Part shown: positions 1 through 10,279 of the stretch, piece by piece | Position numbering within the stretch: the first letter of the stretch is position 1 | Layout of the letters: every line of letters starts with the position of its first letter | Source of the DNA: an uncultured Eudoraea sp. | GTDB taxonomy: Bacteria > Bacteroidota > Bacteroidia > Flavobacteriales > Flavobacteriaceae | Length of the DNA stretch: 64,000 bases | Assembly (NCBI RefSeq): GCF_947258525.1 | Contig: NZ_CAMYIP010000049.1 | Span: 19,593-83,592 of the forward strand | Direction of reading: 5' to 3' | Made by a program: the position numbers and the translations under genes | The notes under the pieces: generated by a model | Seen by the model: the letters and a program-made list of their open reading frames with translations, nothing else | Databases searched by the model: none | Told to the model about the DNA's origin: nothing

Positions 1-910
1 CTGTTCCATCGGCCGTTGCCATGATAGGAGTGCCAACGGGTGCTGCATAATCAGTACCACGGTGAGGTCTTACCTTGTATCCATAGTATCGAATTTTTCT
101 CTTTAGGTTATAACGAGACGAAATTCTGCTAAATTTTACAGGCGCTCTTAAGAATGTCCTTCGCAAATTGTTTGCCTCGTCATCAAAGTAGTCGATAATA
201 TTTTTTAGGGAATCAGATTCATAAGCGAAGGCATATAAAGGTGTTCCATTATGCTCAAAATAGGCAGCTTCAATGGGTTCGGCCCCTGCATAAATTGAAT
301 CGTTAATATACTTTTCCTTATAGATTACCTTAAACTTATCTCCCTTTTGCAATCGAAAGAAATCTATAGTCCAGGCATATATTTCCGATAGGTCATTGGT
401 AATGTTGTAATCTATTCCCTGATCCAATATCGCCTCCGAAAGGGAAGTTTCAATGATCCCCGCCGCTTCTTTTTGCACATATTTTACCTGCATGCGATCT
501 TTATAGGCAACAACGGAGTCCCGAAAGTCAACTACCGTAAAGTTTATAAGGTCGTTCTGATAAATAAAAATCTGAGCCCCTTGTGTGGTATCTTTTGACT
601 TCAGAATTAGATATGGCTTGCCTACTCTAATTTTACGGACATCAAATGTATCCCTAAAGTCCTCAGATAGTTTGGCGATTTTGGGATAGTCTACTTTGTT
701 TTGAATCATTAACTCTCCAAAACTATCCCCGCGTTTTACCGTATCCTTTACTACTAAAAAATCCTCAAGATTAAATCCGAATTGTTTATCCGCAGATAAT
801 TTACTTGAGACAGCTACTTCATCAACCTCATTTACTTCTTTGTTGGTTTGAACTTTTTTACAGGAAATAAAAATACTAAGTAATACAAATGTGCCCCAAT
901 ACTTATACAT
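1..910 (-). CDS. M23 family peptidoglycan DD-metallopeptidase (partial, C-terminus outside the window)
   Basis: My minus-strand translation starts MYKYWGTFVLLSIFISCKK (lipoprotein-like signal) and reaches YYGYKVRPHRGTDYAAPVGTPIMATADGT, the HxxxD-type M23 motif. Not in the ORF track because it is truncated by the window edge. Confidence 0.85.
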   Translation of the reverse strand, partial: MYKYWGTFVLLSIFISCKKVQTNKEVNEVDEVAVSSKLSADKQFGFNLEDFLVVKDTVKRGDSFGELMIQNKVDYPKIAKLSEDFRDTFDVRKIRVGKPYLILKSKDTTQGAQIFIYQNDLINFTVVDFRDSVVAYKDRMQVKYVQKEAAGIIETSLSEAILDQGIDYNITNDLSEIYAWTIDFFRLQKGDKFKVIYKEKYINDSIYAGAEPIEAAYFEHNGTPLYAFAYESDSLKNIIDYFDDEANNLRRTFLRAPVKFSRISSRYNLKRKIRYYGYKVRPHRGTDYAAPVGTPIMATADGT

Positions 911-912
911 TG

Positions 913-1881
913 TCAGTTTTCAATTTTTTCAGGGTTAAAGATATGGTCCACCCATTGTTTCCCCCAATTATTTAACTCTTGTTTTGAATACAAATTTGGA
1001 AAAAATACAACCTTTTGAAAACTTGGAGGCAAATATTCCTTCCAATTAGTTCCCCCGGTGGCCTCAATTGAAGTGTTCTCTGTATTTAGATATCTGTGAG
1101 CTGATCCCAAATGCATTAAAGGCCAATTTATATTTGCATTTATGTCCATTATTTTTAACGCCTCAATAAGCACTTTATTATGTTTGCTTTCTTCCGGCAA
1201 ATTTAAATATTTGTGATATATCGTATTGTTTTTCAACTGTTTGGCAATCCGAATAAATCGAGGTGTATATCTATATTCAAATTGTTTAAGTGTTAGTGTC
1301 TTCTCTCCGGTCCGCTTGTCAGTAGCTCCCTTTTTCCAATAGATTTGTTCATATAGTTCTTCAATACTATTATTTTCAGTAAAATCTTTTCTTCTGGAGG
1401 GAAGTACCAAATGTTCAAGGGGGGTTGCATATATCTCTATGGTTCTATATTGAGCAGATTGGAATCCACTTGCCGGCAATAAGGACATTCGGTATTGAAG
1501 GAATTGTTCACGTTCCATTCCCCGAATCATAATACTAAATGAAGAAATTAATGCTTTGTAATAATTATTAATGCGATTTAATTTTTCAATAAAGAAATCC
1601 ACATTTTGAGATTTATCATCTACAATTTGTTTTTCTTCGTGAAGTATAAGCTTAAAATACAGTTCTGTGATTTGATGATACATGATAAATATTTCCTCAT
1701 CAGGGAAATGTGTTCTGGGGACTTGCAAACTCAATAGTGTATCGAGGTGAATATAATCCCAGTAAGTGAGATAGCGCTGGTACAACAAACCATCTAAATA
1801 GGAGCTTAAATCCTGACCTGAATCCTTATATTTCTCTTTTAGTTTTAGAATTTGGGATTCTAGGCGCTCCTTATTTTTCAT
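913..1881 (-). CDS. Tryptophan 2,3-dioxygenase family protein
   Basis: 322 aa; YQRYLTYWDYIHLDTLLSLQ...DEEIFIMYHQITELYFKLILHE and SGFQSAQYRTIE are TDO signatures. Confidence 0.9.
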   Translation of the reverse strand: MKNKERLESQILKLKEKYKDSGQDLSSYLDGLLYQRYLTYWDYIHLDTLLSLQVPRTHFPDEEIFIMYHQITELYFKLILHEEKQIVDDKSQNVDFFIEKLNRINNYYKALISSFSIMIRGMEREQFLQYRMSLLPASGFQSAQYRTIEIYATPLEHLVLPSRRKDFTENNSIEELYEQIYWKKGATDKRTGEKTLTLKQFEYRYTPRFIRIAKQLKNNTIYHKYLNLPEESKHNKVLIEALKIMDINANINWPLMHLGSAHRYLNTENTSIEATGGTNWKEYLPPSFQKVVFFPNLYSKQELNNWGKQWVDHIFNPEKIEN

Positions 1882-1887
1882 ACTTGT

Positions 1888-2748
1888 TTAGTCCATTATT
1901 ATTTTGAACTGATGCTTTAAACCATTAAAGCCGTCTAAATCTGCAGAAAGTGCTCCCACTACGAGATTCGCTTTAATTCTTATTGGTATCTTGTTCATAT
2001 CATTTGACACCCATAAGGCTAAACCTTCCTTCTCTTTAAAAACACGACCAGATTCAACCATAGGGTGAAATTTAAGGCATTCTACTTTCCCAAATTTTGT
2101 TTTAAGTATTTCCTTACCCAAATACCTTAGTTTAAAGCTATAAATACCATCGCGGTCATAAAGAACTTTTAGCTCTACAACTTCCCCCTGGACCAAATCA
2201 TCAAATTCATAGTTATTTCTTAAATAGTAAAATGCTGAAATAAGATCCTGGACACTATCCTGCAGCGTAAAATTAAGTTTTTTATTATTCTTTTTATCAT
2301 TTAAGACTGCAACATCTTTGTTATGGTCAAAATTTATTTCTACATCCTTGGTGTAGCCTCCCTCATATACCTTTCTGACAAAACGGTAAGGCTTACCGTC
2401 TTCTTTGTCAAAATAGCTTTCGTATGTGTCATCAACTTTAAAAAATAAGCTGGCAAAACCTGTTGTTTTTCCCTTGCCCACAACATGATAAACAGGAATA
2501 CTATCTACCATATCGTTAATCAGGTGCAATGTAGCATAGCTTGCATTTAAAAAACCATAGTGGACTCGAAATTTCAACCACTCGCCTGGTTTAAAAGCTG
2601 AGACCTTAGGAACTTCCTTGGGATCCGTATCGCTATTATGTTTGTAGGATTCAACAACGGCAAACTGGCCGGTCATTGACAGGGTTATAGCAGTAAAAAA
2701 TAGAATAACGATCTTTTTCATGTCTAATTTTCGATTTAAAATTATCAA
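1888..2748 (-). CDS. DUF3108 domain-containing protein
   Basis: Signal peptide; FKPGEWLKFRVHYGFLNASYATLHL resembles the DUF3108 N-terminus. Confidence 0.75.
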   Translation of the reverse strand: MIILNRKLDMKKIVILFFTAITLSMTGQFAVVESYKHNSDTDPKEVPKVSAFKPGEWLKFRVHYGFLNASYATLHLINDMVDSIPVYHVVGKGKTTGFASLFFKVDDTYESYFDKEDGKPYRFVRKVYEGGYTKDVEINFDHNKDVAVLNDKKNNKKLNFTLQDSVQDLISAFYYLRNNYEFDDLVQGEVVELKVLYDRDGIYSFKLRYLGKEILKTKFGKVECLKFHPMVESGRVFKEKEGLALWVSNDMNKIPIRIKANLVVGALSADLDGFNGLKHQFKIIMD

Positions 2749-2946
2749 AAAAGAGTTTAAATAAACCTTAATTTACAATTACATAAACAAAATTTATTCC
2801 AAAGTATTGTCTTGTAACTTTCGTTCTGTCAATCCTGCTTGTATTAAGTGGATTGGAAACACTTGTCAATTGCAACTATTTGAATGGGAGGTTGGCAAGA
2901 AACCCGACAGAGAATTCGTTTTATCTTGTCTTATTCATTTTTATTC

Positions 2947-2978
2947 AAAAAAAAGCCCCGATTAAGACATCAGGGCTT
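2947..2978 (-). terminator. Intrinsic terminator
   Basis: Minus-strand 10-bp stem with one U-G wobble (C/A mismatch on the plus strand), followed by T8. Confidence 0.75.
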
Positions 2979-3058
2979 TTCCTAAATAACCAACCAAACT
3001 TTAAATTATGAAAAACCAATACTTAAAGTTATAAGGGAACCACCCCTTATACCTCCAA
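2947..3058 (-). ncRNA. Putative sRNA copy 1 (5' hairpin, A/T linker, conserved 17-mer, intrinsic terminator)
   Basis: Minus strand: TATAAGGG/CCCTTATA hairpin (3030-3051), AACTTTAAGTATTG (3017-3030), TTTGGTTGGTTATTTAG (2982-2998), stem AAGCCCUGAU/AUCGGGGCUU (2953-2978) followed by T8. TAAATTTG box just upstream. Confidence 0.5.
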
Positions 3059-3170
3059 ATTTACTTAATAAGTATTTTCCTTGAAAATCTTTTAACTTAC
3101 TTTAACTAGGGTATTAACAATACTTTATAAAAGCGTGTTGATTTTTGACAAAATCTTAAGAAAAATACCT

Positions 3171-4313
3171 TTAAAGTGTTCCTCTTGATGCCTGTTCTCT
3201 TTCAATGGCTTCAAAGAGTGCTTTAAAATTACCTTTACCAAAAGACTTCGCGCCCTTCCTCTGAATAATTTCTATAAACAATGTAGGTCTATCCAACACA
3301 GGTTTCGTAAAAATCTGAAGCAAGTACCCCTCATCATCCCTGTCTATAAGTATACCTAATTCCTTTAAAGGTGCAAGATCCTCATCTATTTCTCCTACCC
3401 TATCCAGCACATCTTCATAATAACTGGAAGGAACTGTTAAAAATTCAATTCCTCTATCCCTTAGAGCTGTAACGGTCTCAATAATATTATCAGTGGCCAT
3501 TGCCATATGTTGAACTCCGGCTCCATTGTAAAACTGGATATATTCTTCTATTTGTGATTTTTTCTTTCCATCTGCCGGTTCATTAATAGGAAATTTAATT
3601 CGGCCATTGCCATTACTCATCACCTTGCTCATTAAAGCAGTATAGTCTGTTGAGATATCCTTATCATCAAATGAAACCAATTGAGCAAAGCCCATAACCT
3701 TCTCATAAAACTCACACCACTTGTTCATCTCATTCCAGCCCACATTGCCAACCATGTGATCAATATATTTAAGCCCTACATCTTTTGGTTTGAAGTAGGG
3801 GTCCCACTTAATATAGCCAGGCATGAATATTCCGTTATAATTACCCCGTTCAACAAACACGTGGACTGTCTCCCCGTATGTATGTATTCCAGACAAAATG
3901 ATTGAACCTTTTTCATCTTTAAGTTCCTTGGGCTCAAAATAACTCACTGCACCTCTGCTAGTGGTTTCATTATAGCTCTGAGTTGCATCATCTACCCAAA
4001 GGGCTATAGCTTTTACCCCATCACCATGTGATTCTACATGTCTGTTAATTTCTCCACCGGGTACGAGAGAAGACGTGAGTACAAGTCTTATTTTATCTTG
4101 CTCTACTACATAAGACACCCTGTCTTTCAGCCCTGTTTCCAAACCGGCATAGGCTAAGGGTTGAAAGCCCCATGCCGACATATAATAATACGCTGCCTGT
4201 TTGGCATTACCCACATAAAGCTCTACATGATCAGTCCCTAAAAGAGGTAAAAAATCTTCTGCTTCAGGATTTTCCTTCGGCAACTTTAATGACGTTTTAT
4301 CTAATATTTCCAT
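3171..4313 (-). CDS. hppD: 4-hydroxyphenylpyruvate dioxygenase
   Basis: 380 aa with two VOC domains; DHMVGNVGWNEMNKWCEFYEKVMGF, GVQHMAMATDNII, LFIEIIQRKG. Confidence 0.93.
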   Translation of the reverse strand: MEILDKTSLKLPKENPEAEDFLPLLGTDHVELYVGNAKQAAYYYMSAWGFQPLAYAGLETGLKDRVSYVVEQDKIRLVLTSSLVPGGEINRHVESHGDGVKAIALWVDDATQSYNETTSRGAVSYFEPKELKDEKGSIILSGIHTYGETVHVFVERGNYNGIFMPGYIKWDPYFKPKDVGLKYIDHMVGNVGWNEMNKWCEFYEKVMGFAQLVSFDDKDISTDYTALMSKVMSNGNGRIKFPINEPADGKKKSQIEEYIQFYNGAGVQHMAMATDNIIETVTALRDRGIEFLTVPSSYYEDVLDRVGEIDEDLAPLKELGILIDRDDEGYLLQIFTKPVLDRPTLFIEIIQRKGAKSFGKGNFKALFEAIEREQASRGTL

Positions 4314-4527
4314 GATATTTTTTGAATTGATTAATAACTAAAAGTGTTTTGGGACGTAATGGTCCCTACCTGAGTTCCGGCATTTTTACCACATTGCCCT
4401 GAGATGGGCTGAAATATCAATTCTGGTATCTAACATTACGGTAATTATACAATACAAATATCGGAAAAAACTGCCAATCTTTGTAAAAACCAGGGGTAAT
4501 TCCGTCAATTGCGGCTTGCATAAACTT

Positions 4528-6783
4528 TTAAAACCAATAACCAATACTGAAGAAAAAATTACCATCATTTAATTCAGGAGTCCACGAATACATTACCTGC
4601 ACAGGCCCTATAAAAGAATCCCATCCATATGATAGTCCGTAGCCTGAAAAATCGGGAAGCGTAAACCATTCCCCAGTTCTAAAAAGATCGTCTTCAACAT
4701 TTGCGATATTCACCGAAAACATCATGTGATGCTTCTTCATAAATTCATAATCTAAGCGCCCATACGCCTTAACAAAACTATTCCCGGGCAAACTCAAAAA
4801 ATCATATCCTAAAAAAGGAATAAAATTATTTATGAGATCATTTCCGAAACCTCCTAATACAAAATCCAATGCTTTGACCTCTGAGCTACCTAGTTTAAAT
4901 CCGCCTTCGGTTTCCAGGTTTAAAGAAAGTTTTTTGAATATAGGAAATGCAGCCCCCATTCTTGCTTTTGCAATCGAAAACTCCTTAAAATTATTATTAA
5001 AATCAGAAGAAAATAGATACAAATGAAAATCACCGTTAAAATATAAGCCCTTTGAGGGAAAGTATCTGTTATTATACGTATCCAGTATTAATTTTCCATA
5101 AGTGCTATAATAATTGCTGTTTTCAAAAAATATACGTTCGTTGGATGTTCCGGTAGGTGGCACCCCATTTTGGTTATTAAATGTCCTGGTACTATACTTT
5201 AATAACTTTTGCTCCAAACCTATAATAAAAGCGAATTCTTCCCTGAAAACGGTCTGCAGGTATAACTGATTTGTGAAATCAGAGACATCAAGATTTATTT
5301 GGTTAATATTATCGTCATTCGGGACTTCAAAATTAGAACGGATTATCTCATAGTTAACATTATCCCTAAAATCATTGAGTCGCGAATTTATTCCAAAACT
5401 CCAATAAGAACCTTTATCCAGGTAATACTGAAAGTTATATCTAATATTGTCTCCAAGGGCAAAATCAATTGAGGCAACATCATCCTTCATAAAGAGATTC
5501 TTTTTAGTAAGATTTACCAGCGCGGCAGTTTTATATAAATCATCATAATGTACCCCAAGTCTCAAATAAGCCTTATTAGGGTTTTCCCGGAGTTTAAGAA
5601 CCAAATCTTCTCCTAAACCATTTGAAACAAGTTCATATCTAATTGTAGAAAAATTGTTAGTAGTGGCCAGGTTACTTATTCCCTGCTGAAGTTTTTCAAA
5701 AGTGGTTTTGACCGGTAAGTCCATTCGCAATTTCCCTTTGACATAAGCGCGGGAATAATTTATATTCCCTTCCAGGATTAATCTATTAATAACTATGGAG
5801 TCCTTATGAACTATATTCCTGACCTCTTTACCAATGTACTTTTGCTTTGAGGCCAATTCATTTAAGGCTTCAAGATGCTCAAGGGCAGCAACCCTGCCTT
5901 TTTCAATAATGGGTTCAGCTAAATCAAAATCCATAACCGAAAGATCCTCAATGTCGGGCTTTATATAAATATCGGTTTCTATGATCTTTTCCTTCATTTT
6001 TTCAACTGTTCTAAAGCTGTTCAACTGAAGTAATATTTCAGTGGCGGACTGCAAATTCTCACGGCTTCTGAGACCATGCTGTACGTCTACTCCTATAATA
6101 ATATCCGCTCCAAGTTTTTTAACTTCTAGGACCGGATAATTATTTGTTACTCCTCCATCGATCAAAAGCTGACCATCTATTTCAGCAGGTTCAATTAAGG
6201 ATGGAAAGGTACCACTGGCCATGACTGCTTGTGGAAGATATCCTTTGTCTAGTATAACTTCAGCCCCACTCTCAATATCAGTGCCAATACAAAAAAAAGG
6301 AATAGGCAAGTCATTAAAATCGTTTACATCCTTGACATGATACAGAAGTCGTACAAGTTCATTATAGATTCTTTGCCCACCCGAAATAGCTGAAGGGAAG
6401 GATACTTTGAAATCATCAAAAGGAAGAGTCAGTGCATATCTTTCGGAATCTTCTTTTTCATAAAAAGTTTTTGCTCCACGAGGAAGATTATCCTGAATCA
6501 GATCATCAAAATTAGCTTCTCTAAATAATGAATCCAATTCATTTGCAGAATATCCAGAAGCATACAACGCTCCAACGATGGCTCCCATACTGGTGCCACC
6601 AATATAGTCAATGGTAATTCCTGCTTCTTCTATAACTTTCAGCACCCCAATATGAGCCATCCCTTTTGCACCTCCTCCACTAAGTACAAGACCTACTTTT
6701 GGTGCCTTGTCCGGTTCATTTTGCTGTGCCCGGCCAATCCCAACCCATAGAAACAATGTCAGAATTAAAGCCAATTTTTGCAT
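4528..6783 (-). CDS. Patatin-like phospholipase with C-terminal surface-antigen/beta-barrel domain
   Basis: GLVLSGGGAKGMAHIGVL, GGTSMGAIVGALYASGY (GxSxG) and DGGVTNNYPV (patatin DGG); POTRA-like and barrel C-terminus ending ...FFFSIGYWF. Confidence 0.9.
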   Translation of the reverse strand: MQKLALILTLFLWVGIGRAQQNEPDKAPKVGLVLSGGGAKGMAHIGVLKVIEEAGITIDYIGGTSMGAIVGALYASGYSANELDSLFREANFDDLIQDNLPRGAKTFYEKEDSERYALTLPFDDFKVSFPSAISGGQRIYNELVRLLYHVKDVNDFNDLPIPFFCIGTDIESGAEVILDKGYLPQAVMASGTFPSLIEPAEIDGQLLIDGGVTNNYPVLEVKKLGADIIIGVDVQHGLRSRENLQSATEILLQLNSFRTVEKMKEKIIETDIYIKPDIEDLSVMDFDLAEPIIEKGRVAALEHLEALNELASKQKYIGKEVRNIVHKDSIVINRLILEGNINYSRAYVKGKLRMDLPVKTTFEKLQQGISNLATTNNFSTIRYELVSNGLGEDLVLKLRENPNKAYLRLGVHYDDLYKTAALVNLTKKNLFMKDDVASIDFALGDNIRYNFQYYLDKGSYWSFGINSRLNDFRDNVNYEIIRSNFEVPNDDNINQINLDVSDFTNQLYLQTVFREEFAFIIGLEQKLLKYSTRTFNNQNGVPPTGTSNERIFFENSNYYSTYGKLILDTYNNRYFPSKGLYFNGDFHLYLFSSDFNNNFKEFSIAKARMGAAFPIFKKLSLNLETEGGFKLGSSEVKALDFVLGGFGNDLINNFIPFLGYDFLSLPGNSFVKAYGRLDYEFMKKHHMMFSVNIANVEDDLFRTGEWFTLPDFSGYGLSYGWDSFIGPVQVMYSWTPELNDGNFFFSIGYWF

Positions 6784-6800
6784 TAGGTTAAGATATGAGA

Positions 6801-8588
6801 TTAATGGAAGTTTTCATAAATTTTCTTTGCCATAGATTGTCCAACAGTTTTTGAAAGATCCTCTATTGAAGCTTTTTTAATTCTGTTGACAGATTTAAAG
6901 GTTTTAAGCAACTCTTCTGCTGTTTTCTTTCCTACACCATTAATGCGTTCCAATTCAGAATCAATCGCTGCTTTGCTTCTCTTATTCCTGTGCAAGTTTA
7001 TTCCAAATCTATGTGCTTCATTTCGCAATTGCTGAATTATCTTCAGAGATTCTGATTTTTTATCCAAATAAAGTGGTATTGGGTCATTGGGGAAGTAAAT
7101 TTCTTCCAGCTTTTTCGCAATACCAATAATTGCTATTTTACCTCTCAATCCAAGTAAATCAAGGCTCTTTACGGCCGATGACAATTGTCCTTTTCCTCCG
7201 TCAATTACAATAAGTTGAGGCAAGCCAGAATCCTCCTCCAACAATCTTCTATAGCGTCTGTGGACTACCTCTTCCATTGATTTATAATCATCAGGGCCGT
7301 CAACCGTTTTAATATTAAAATGTCTGTACTCCTTTTTAAACGGTTTTCCGTTTCTGAAGACCACACAGGCGGCGACGGGATTACTCCCCTGGATATTTGA
7401 ATTGTCAAAACACTCTATATGCCTGGGTTCTTCGGACAGGCGAAGGTCTTTTTTCATTTGCGCCATAATCCGGTTTGTGTGTCTGTCCGGGTCCGTTATC
7501 CTTATTTGTTTAAATCTTTCCTGTCTATAATACTTTGAATTTCTTTCGGACAACTCCAATAACTTTTTTTTATCTCCCAACTTAGGAACTGTGACTTTTA
7601 TATCATCCCCTACAGTACATAAAAAGGGGAGTAAAAGACTTTTGGACTGAGAATTAAAACGCTGTCTTATTTCAATAATCGCAAGCTCCAATAGTTCTTT
7701 ATCAGATTCTTCCAGTTTCTTTTTAATTTCCATGGTGTGGGACCGAATAATGGATCCATGCGAAAGTTGAAGAAAGTTTACATAGGCAAATGCTTCATCT
7801 GAAATAATACTAAATACATCAACATTGTTTATTTTAGGATTTACAATTGTAGATTTAACCTGATAATTTTCCAGAACTTCAATTTTGTCCTTGATGCGTT
7901 GAGCTTCTTCAAACTGCATCTCTTTTGATAGAGATTTCATTTGCGTTTTAAAATAATGGAGGGAGGATTTGAAATTACCTTTAATAATTTGCCTTATATC
8001 GTCGATCTGTCTATCGTATTCTTCAGAAGTTTGAAGTCCTACACATGGTCCTTTACAATTTCCAAGATGGTATTCGAGACACAATTTGTATTTTCCGTCA
8101 TTAATTTTTTCGGGAGATAGATCATAATTGCAGGTCCGTAAAGGATAAACACTTCTGATAAGTTCAAGTAAAACTTTTACGGTTTTCAGACTGGTATATG
8201 GGCCGTAATATTCAGAACCGTCTTTTATTAGCTTTCGAGTCGGAAATATTCTGGGAAATCGCTCATTTTTAATACAAATCCAGGGATACGATTTATCATC
8301 CTTGAGCAGAACATTATACCTTGGCTGGTATTTTTTGATAAGGTTATTCTCCAGAAGTAAAGCATCAGATTCCGTTTTAACAACTATGTGTTTTACAGAA
8401 TCTATTTTCTTTACCATTACGCGGGTTTTTCCATATTCATGCTTCTTATTAAAATAGGAAGAAACCCTCTTTTTCAGATTCTTTGCCTTACCTACATATA
8501 ATATCTTGCCATCTACATCATAGAATTGATATACTCCAGGACTGTCTGGCAATGTACTCAGCTTAATCTCTAATGGTATTTTATGCAT
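6801..8588 (-). CDS. uvrC: Excinuclease ABC subunit UvrC
   Basis: GIY-YIG-like PGVYQFYDVDGKILYVGKAKNLKKRV; UvrC homology region HIECFDNSNIQGSNPVAACVVF; HhH C-terminus. Confidence 0.96.
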   Translation of the reverse strand: MHKIPLEIKLSTLPDSPGVYQFYDVDGKILYVGKAKNLKKRVSSYFNKKHEYGKTRVMVKKIDSVKHIVVKTESDALLLENNLIKKYQPRYNVLLKDDKSYPWICIKNERFPRIFPTRKLIKDGSEYYGPYTSLKTVKVLLELIRSVYPLRTCNYDLSPEKINDGKYKLCLEYHLGNCKGPCVGLQTSEEYDRQIDDIRQIIKGNFKSSLHYFKTQMKSLSKEMQFEEAQRIKDKIEVLENYQVKSTIVNPKINNVDVFSIISDEAFAYVNFLQLSHGSIIRSHTMEIKKKLEESDKELLELAIIEIRQRFNSQSKSLLLPFLCTVGDDIKVTVPKLGDKKKLLELSERNSKYYRQERFKQIRITDPDRHTNRIMAQMKKDLRLSEEPRHIECFDNSNIQGSNPVAACVVFRNGKPFKKEYRHFNIKTVDGPDDYKSMEEVVHRRYRRLLEEDSGLPQLIVIDGGKGQLSSAVKSLDLLGLRGKIAIIGIAKKLEEIYFPNDPIPLYLDKKSESLKIIQQLRNEAHRFGINLHRNKRSKAAIDSELERINGVGKKTAEELLKTFKSVNRIKKASIEDLSKTVGQSMAKKIYENFH

Positions 8589-8619
8589 ATGATCGCAGGA
8601 AGAATGATTTTCTTTAATA

Positions 8620-8627
8620 CAAAGGTA
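8620..8627 (-). promoter_or_regulatory. Candidate Bacteroidota -7 box TACCTTTG upstream of uvrC
   Basis: Matches TAnnTTTG; 31 nt upstream of the uvrC start; no convincing -33 TTTG seen. Confidence 0.4.
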
Positions 8628-8966
8628 AGTTACAATACAATTACTATAAACTTCATAGCCTCATATTAGGTTTAAAATCTCCGGATTCTAAGTCAAAAAA
8701 CATATAATCCGATATTGTTTGTGGTTAGAAACTACCATCCATAAAATGTAGTCTTACAAAATATTTTAAGAATAGTAAATTAATTTATTGTAATAATCTA
8801 AATATCAATTATTTACTGTACAAAACTTAAGTATTTTGAATTATTTCGTAACAGGAAAATTGTTAAAAGAATTGTAAAAATTGTGCATTTCACCGATTAA
8901 ATGGTGCTGTTTATAGGATAATTGACATTTATTTCTTTATATTTAACCAGAAAATTAATTCACTGC

Positions 8967-9053
8967 ATGGAAAATTATGTCATCACTTTAGGTATGTACC
9001 TTATTTTGATGCTATTTTTTAAAATATATTTTGCTGTTGCAGCAAAAGATTAG
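8967..9053 (+). CDS. Putative 28-aa single-TM micropeptide (MENYVITLGMYLILMLFFKIYFAVAAKD)
   Basis: Short ATG-TAG ORF with a hydrophobic core in a 513-bp intergenic region; TATATTTA box just upstream; perfect 8-bp inverted repeat TTTTGCTG-TTG-CAGCAAAA at its 3' end. Confidence 0.3.
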   Translation: MENYVITLGMYLILMLFFKIYFAVAAKD

Positions 9054-9101
9054 TTTTATTAAAATAGTTCCCCAAATTAGCTACAGGTTTAATCGGTATT
9101 T

Positions 9102-9662
9102 ATGCTAAAAAAAGAGCTTCGATTAAGCTACCTTCAATTAAGAAATGAATTGTCTTCAGAAGCAATTTCAAACTACAGTTTAGAAATTGCTAACAGGGTA
9201 CTGGTTTTACCTGTATGGACATGTAATTATTACCACCTTTTTTTACCGATCACGGAAAACAATGAAATTGATACCAGTTTCATTCTATCTGTTTTACAGG
9301 GAAAAGATAAAAATATTGTGCTCCCAAAAGTATTAGACGAAACCGGTCTGATTCATTATTTACTTACAGACAATACCGTTTTAAGAAAAAACAAATGGAA
9401 TATTCCGGAACCTGTGGACGGACTGGAGGTATCTCCACCTAAAATAGACGTCGTATTTATTCCCCTTTTAGCATTCGATAAACAAGGTTACAGGGTGGGC
9501 TATGGCAAAGGTTTCTACGATAAATTTTTAAAGGAATGTCGCGAAGATGTTATAAAAATAGGTCTTTCCTTATTTAAGCCTGTGGATAAAATTAGTGATA
9601 CTCAGGAGCATGATATTTTGATGGATTACTGCGTTACTCCCGAGAAAATCTATGCTTTTTAA
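9102..9662 (+). CDS. 5-formyltetrahydrofolate cyclo-ligase
   Basis: 186 aa; KKELRLSYLQLRNEL..., FIPLLAFDKQGYRVGYGKGFYDKFL. Confidence 0.93.
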   Translation: MLKKELRLSYLQLRNELSSEAISNYSLEIANRVLVLPVWTCNYYHLFLPITENNEIDTSFILSVLQGKDKNIVLPKVLDETGLIHYLLTDNTVLRKNKWNIPEPVDGLEVSPPKIDVVFIPLLAFDKQGYRVGYGKGFYDKFLKECREDVIKIGLSLFKPVDKISDTQEHDILMDYCVTPEKIYAF

Positions 9663-10279
9663 GCTTCTTTTTTTTCGAAAGCCTTTTTATTAAATACAAT
9701 TAATATTCCTACTCCAGTGCTGATAGCAGTATCGGCCACATTAAATACCGGCTCAAAAAATCGAAAATTATTCCCCCCAACAATGGGAACCCATTCGGGC
9801 CAATTGGCGTCAATTAGTGGAAAATAAAGCATGTCCACTACTTTACCATAAAATAAACTGCCATAGGGCTCTTCAGAAAATAAGCTTGCTACCTGGTTAT
9901 AACTGTCATTAAAAAGTATCCCATAAAACAAAGAATCAAGAATATTCCCTAGTGCACCGGCAAAAATCAACGAAACAGCTGTAACAAGAGTTGCTGTTGC
10001 GTTCTTCTTAATAATGTCATATAACCAATATCCAATTCCTACTATTGCAAAAAGGCGAAAAACCGTAAGTACCAATTTGCCAATTTTATCCGATACAGGA
10101 AGAATATCACTTAATTTGGCGCCCCAGGCCGCGCCTTCATTCTCAATAAAAAGAATTCTAAACCAGGAAAAAACTTCCACTGATTCTCCAAGTTCAAAAT
10201 TTGTTTTAATATATATTTTACTGAGCTGATCTATTAGTAAAACAATTGCTATAATAAGCAGAGACCTCTTTATATTCAT
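9659..10279 (-). CDS. lspA: Lipoprotein signal peptidase
   Basis: 206 aa; IDQLSKIYI, FAGALGNILDSLFYG, FNVADTAISTGVG (catalytic Asp motifs), four TM segments. Confidence 0.93.
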   Translation of the reverse strand: MNIKRSLLIIAIVLLIDQLSKIYIKTNFELGESVEVFSWFRILFIENEGAAWGAKLSDILPVSDKIGKLVLTVFRLFAIVGIGYWLYDIIKKNATATLVTAVSLIFAGALGNILDSLFYGILFNDSYNQVASLFSEEPYGSLFYGKVVDMLYFPLIDANWPEWVPIVGGNNFRFFEPVFNVADTAISTGVGILIVFNKKAFEKKEA

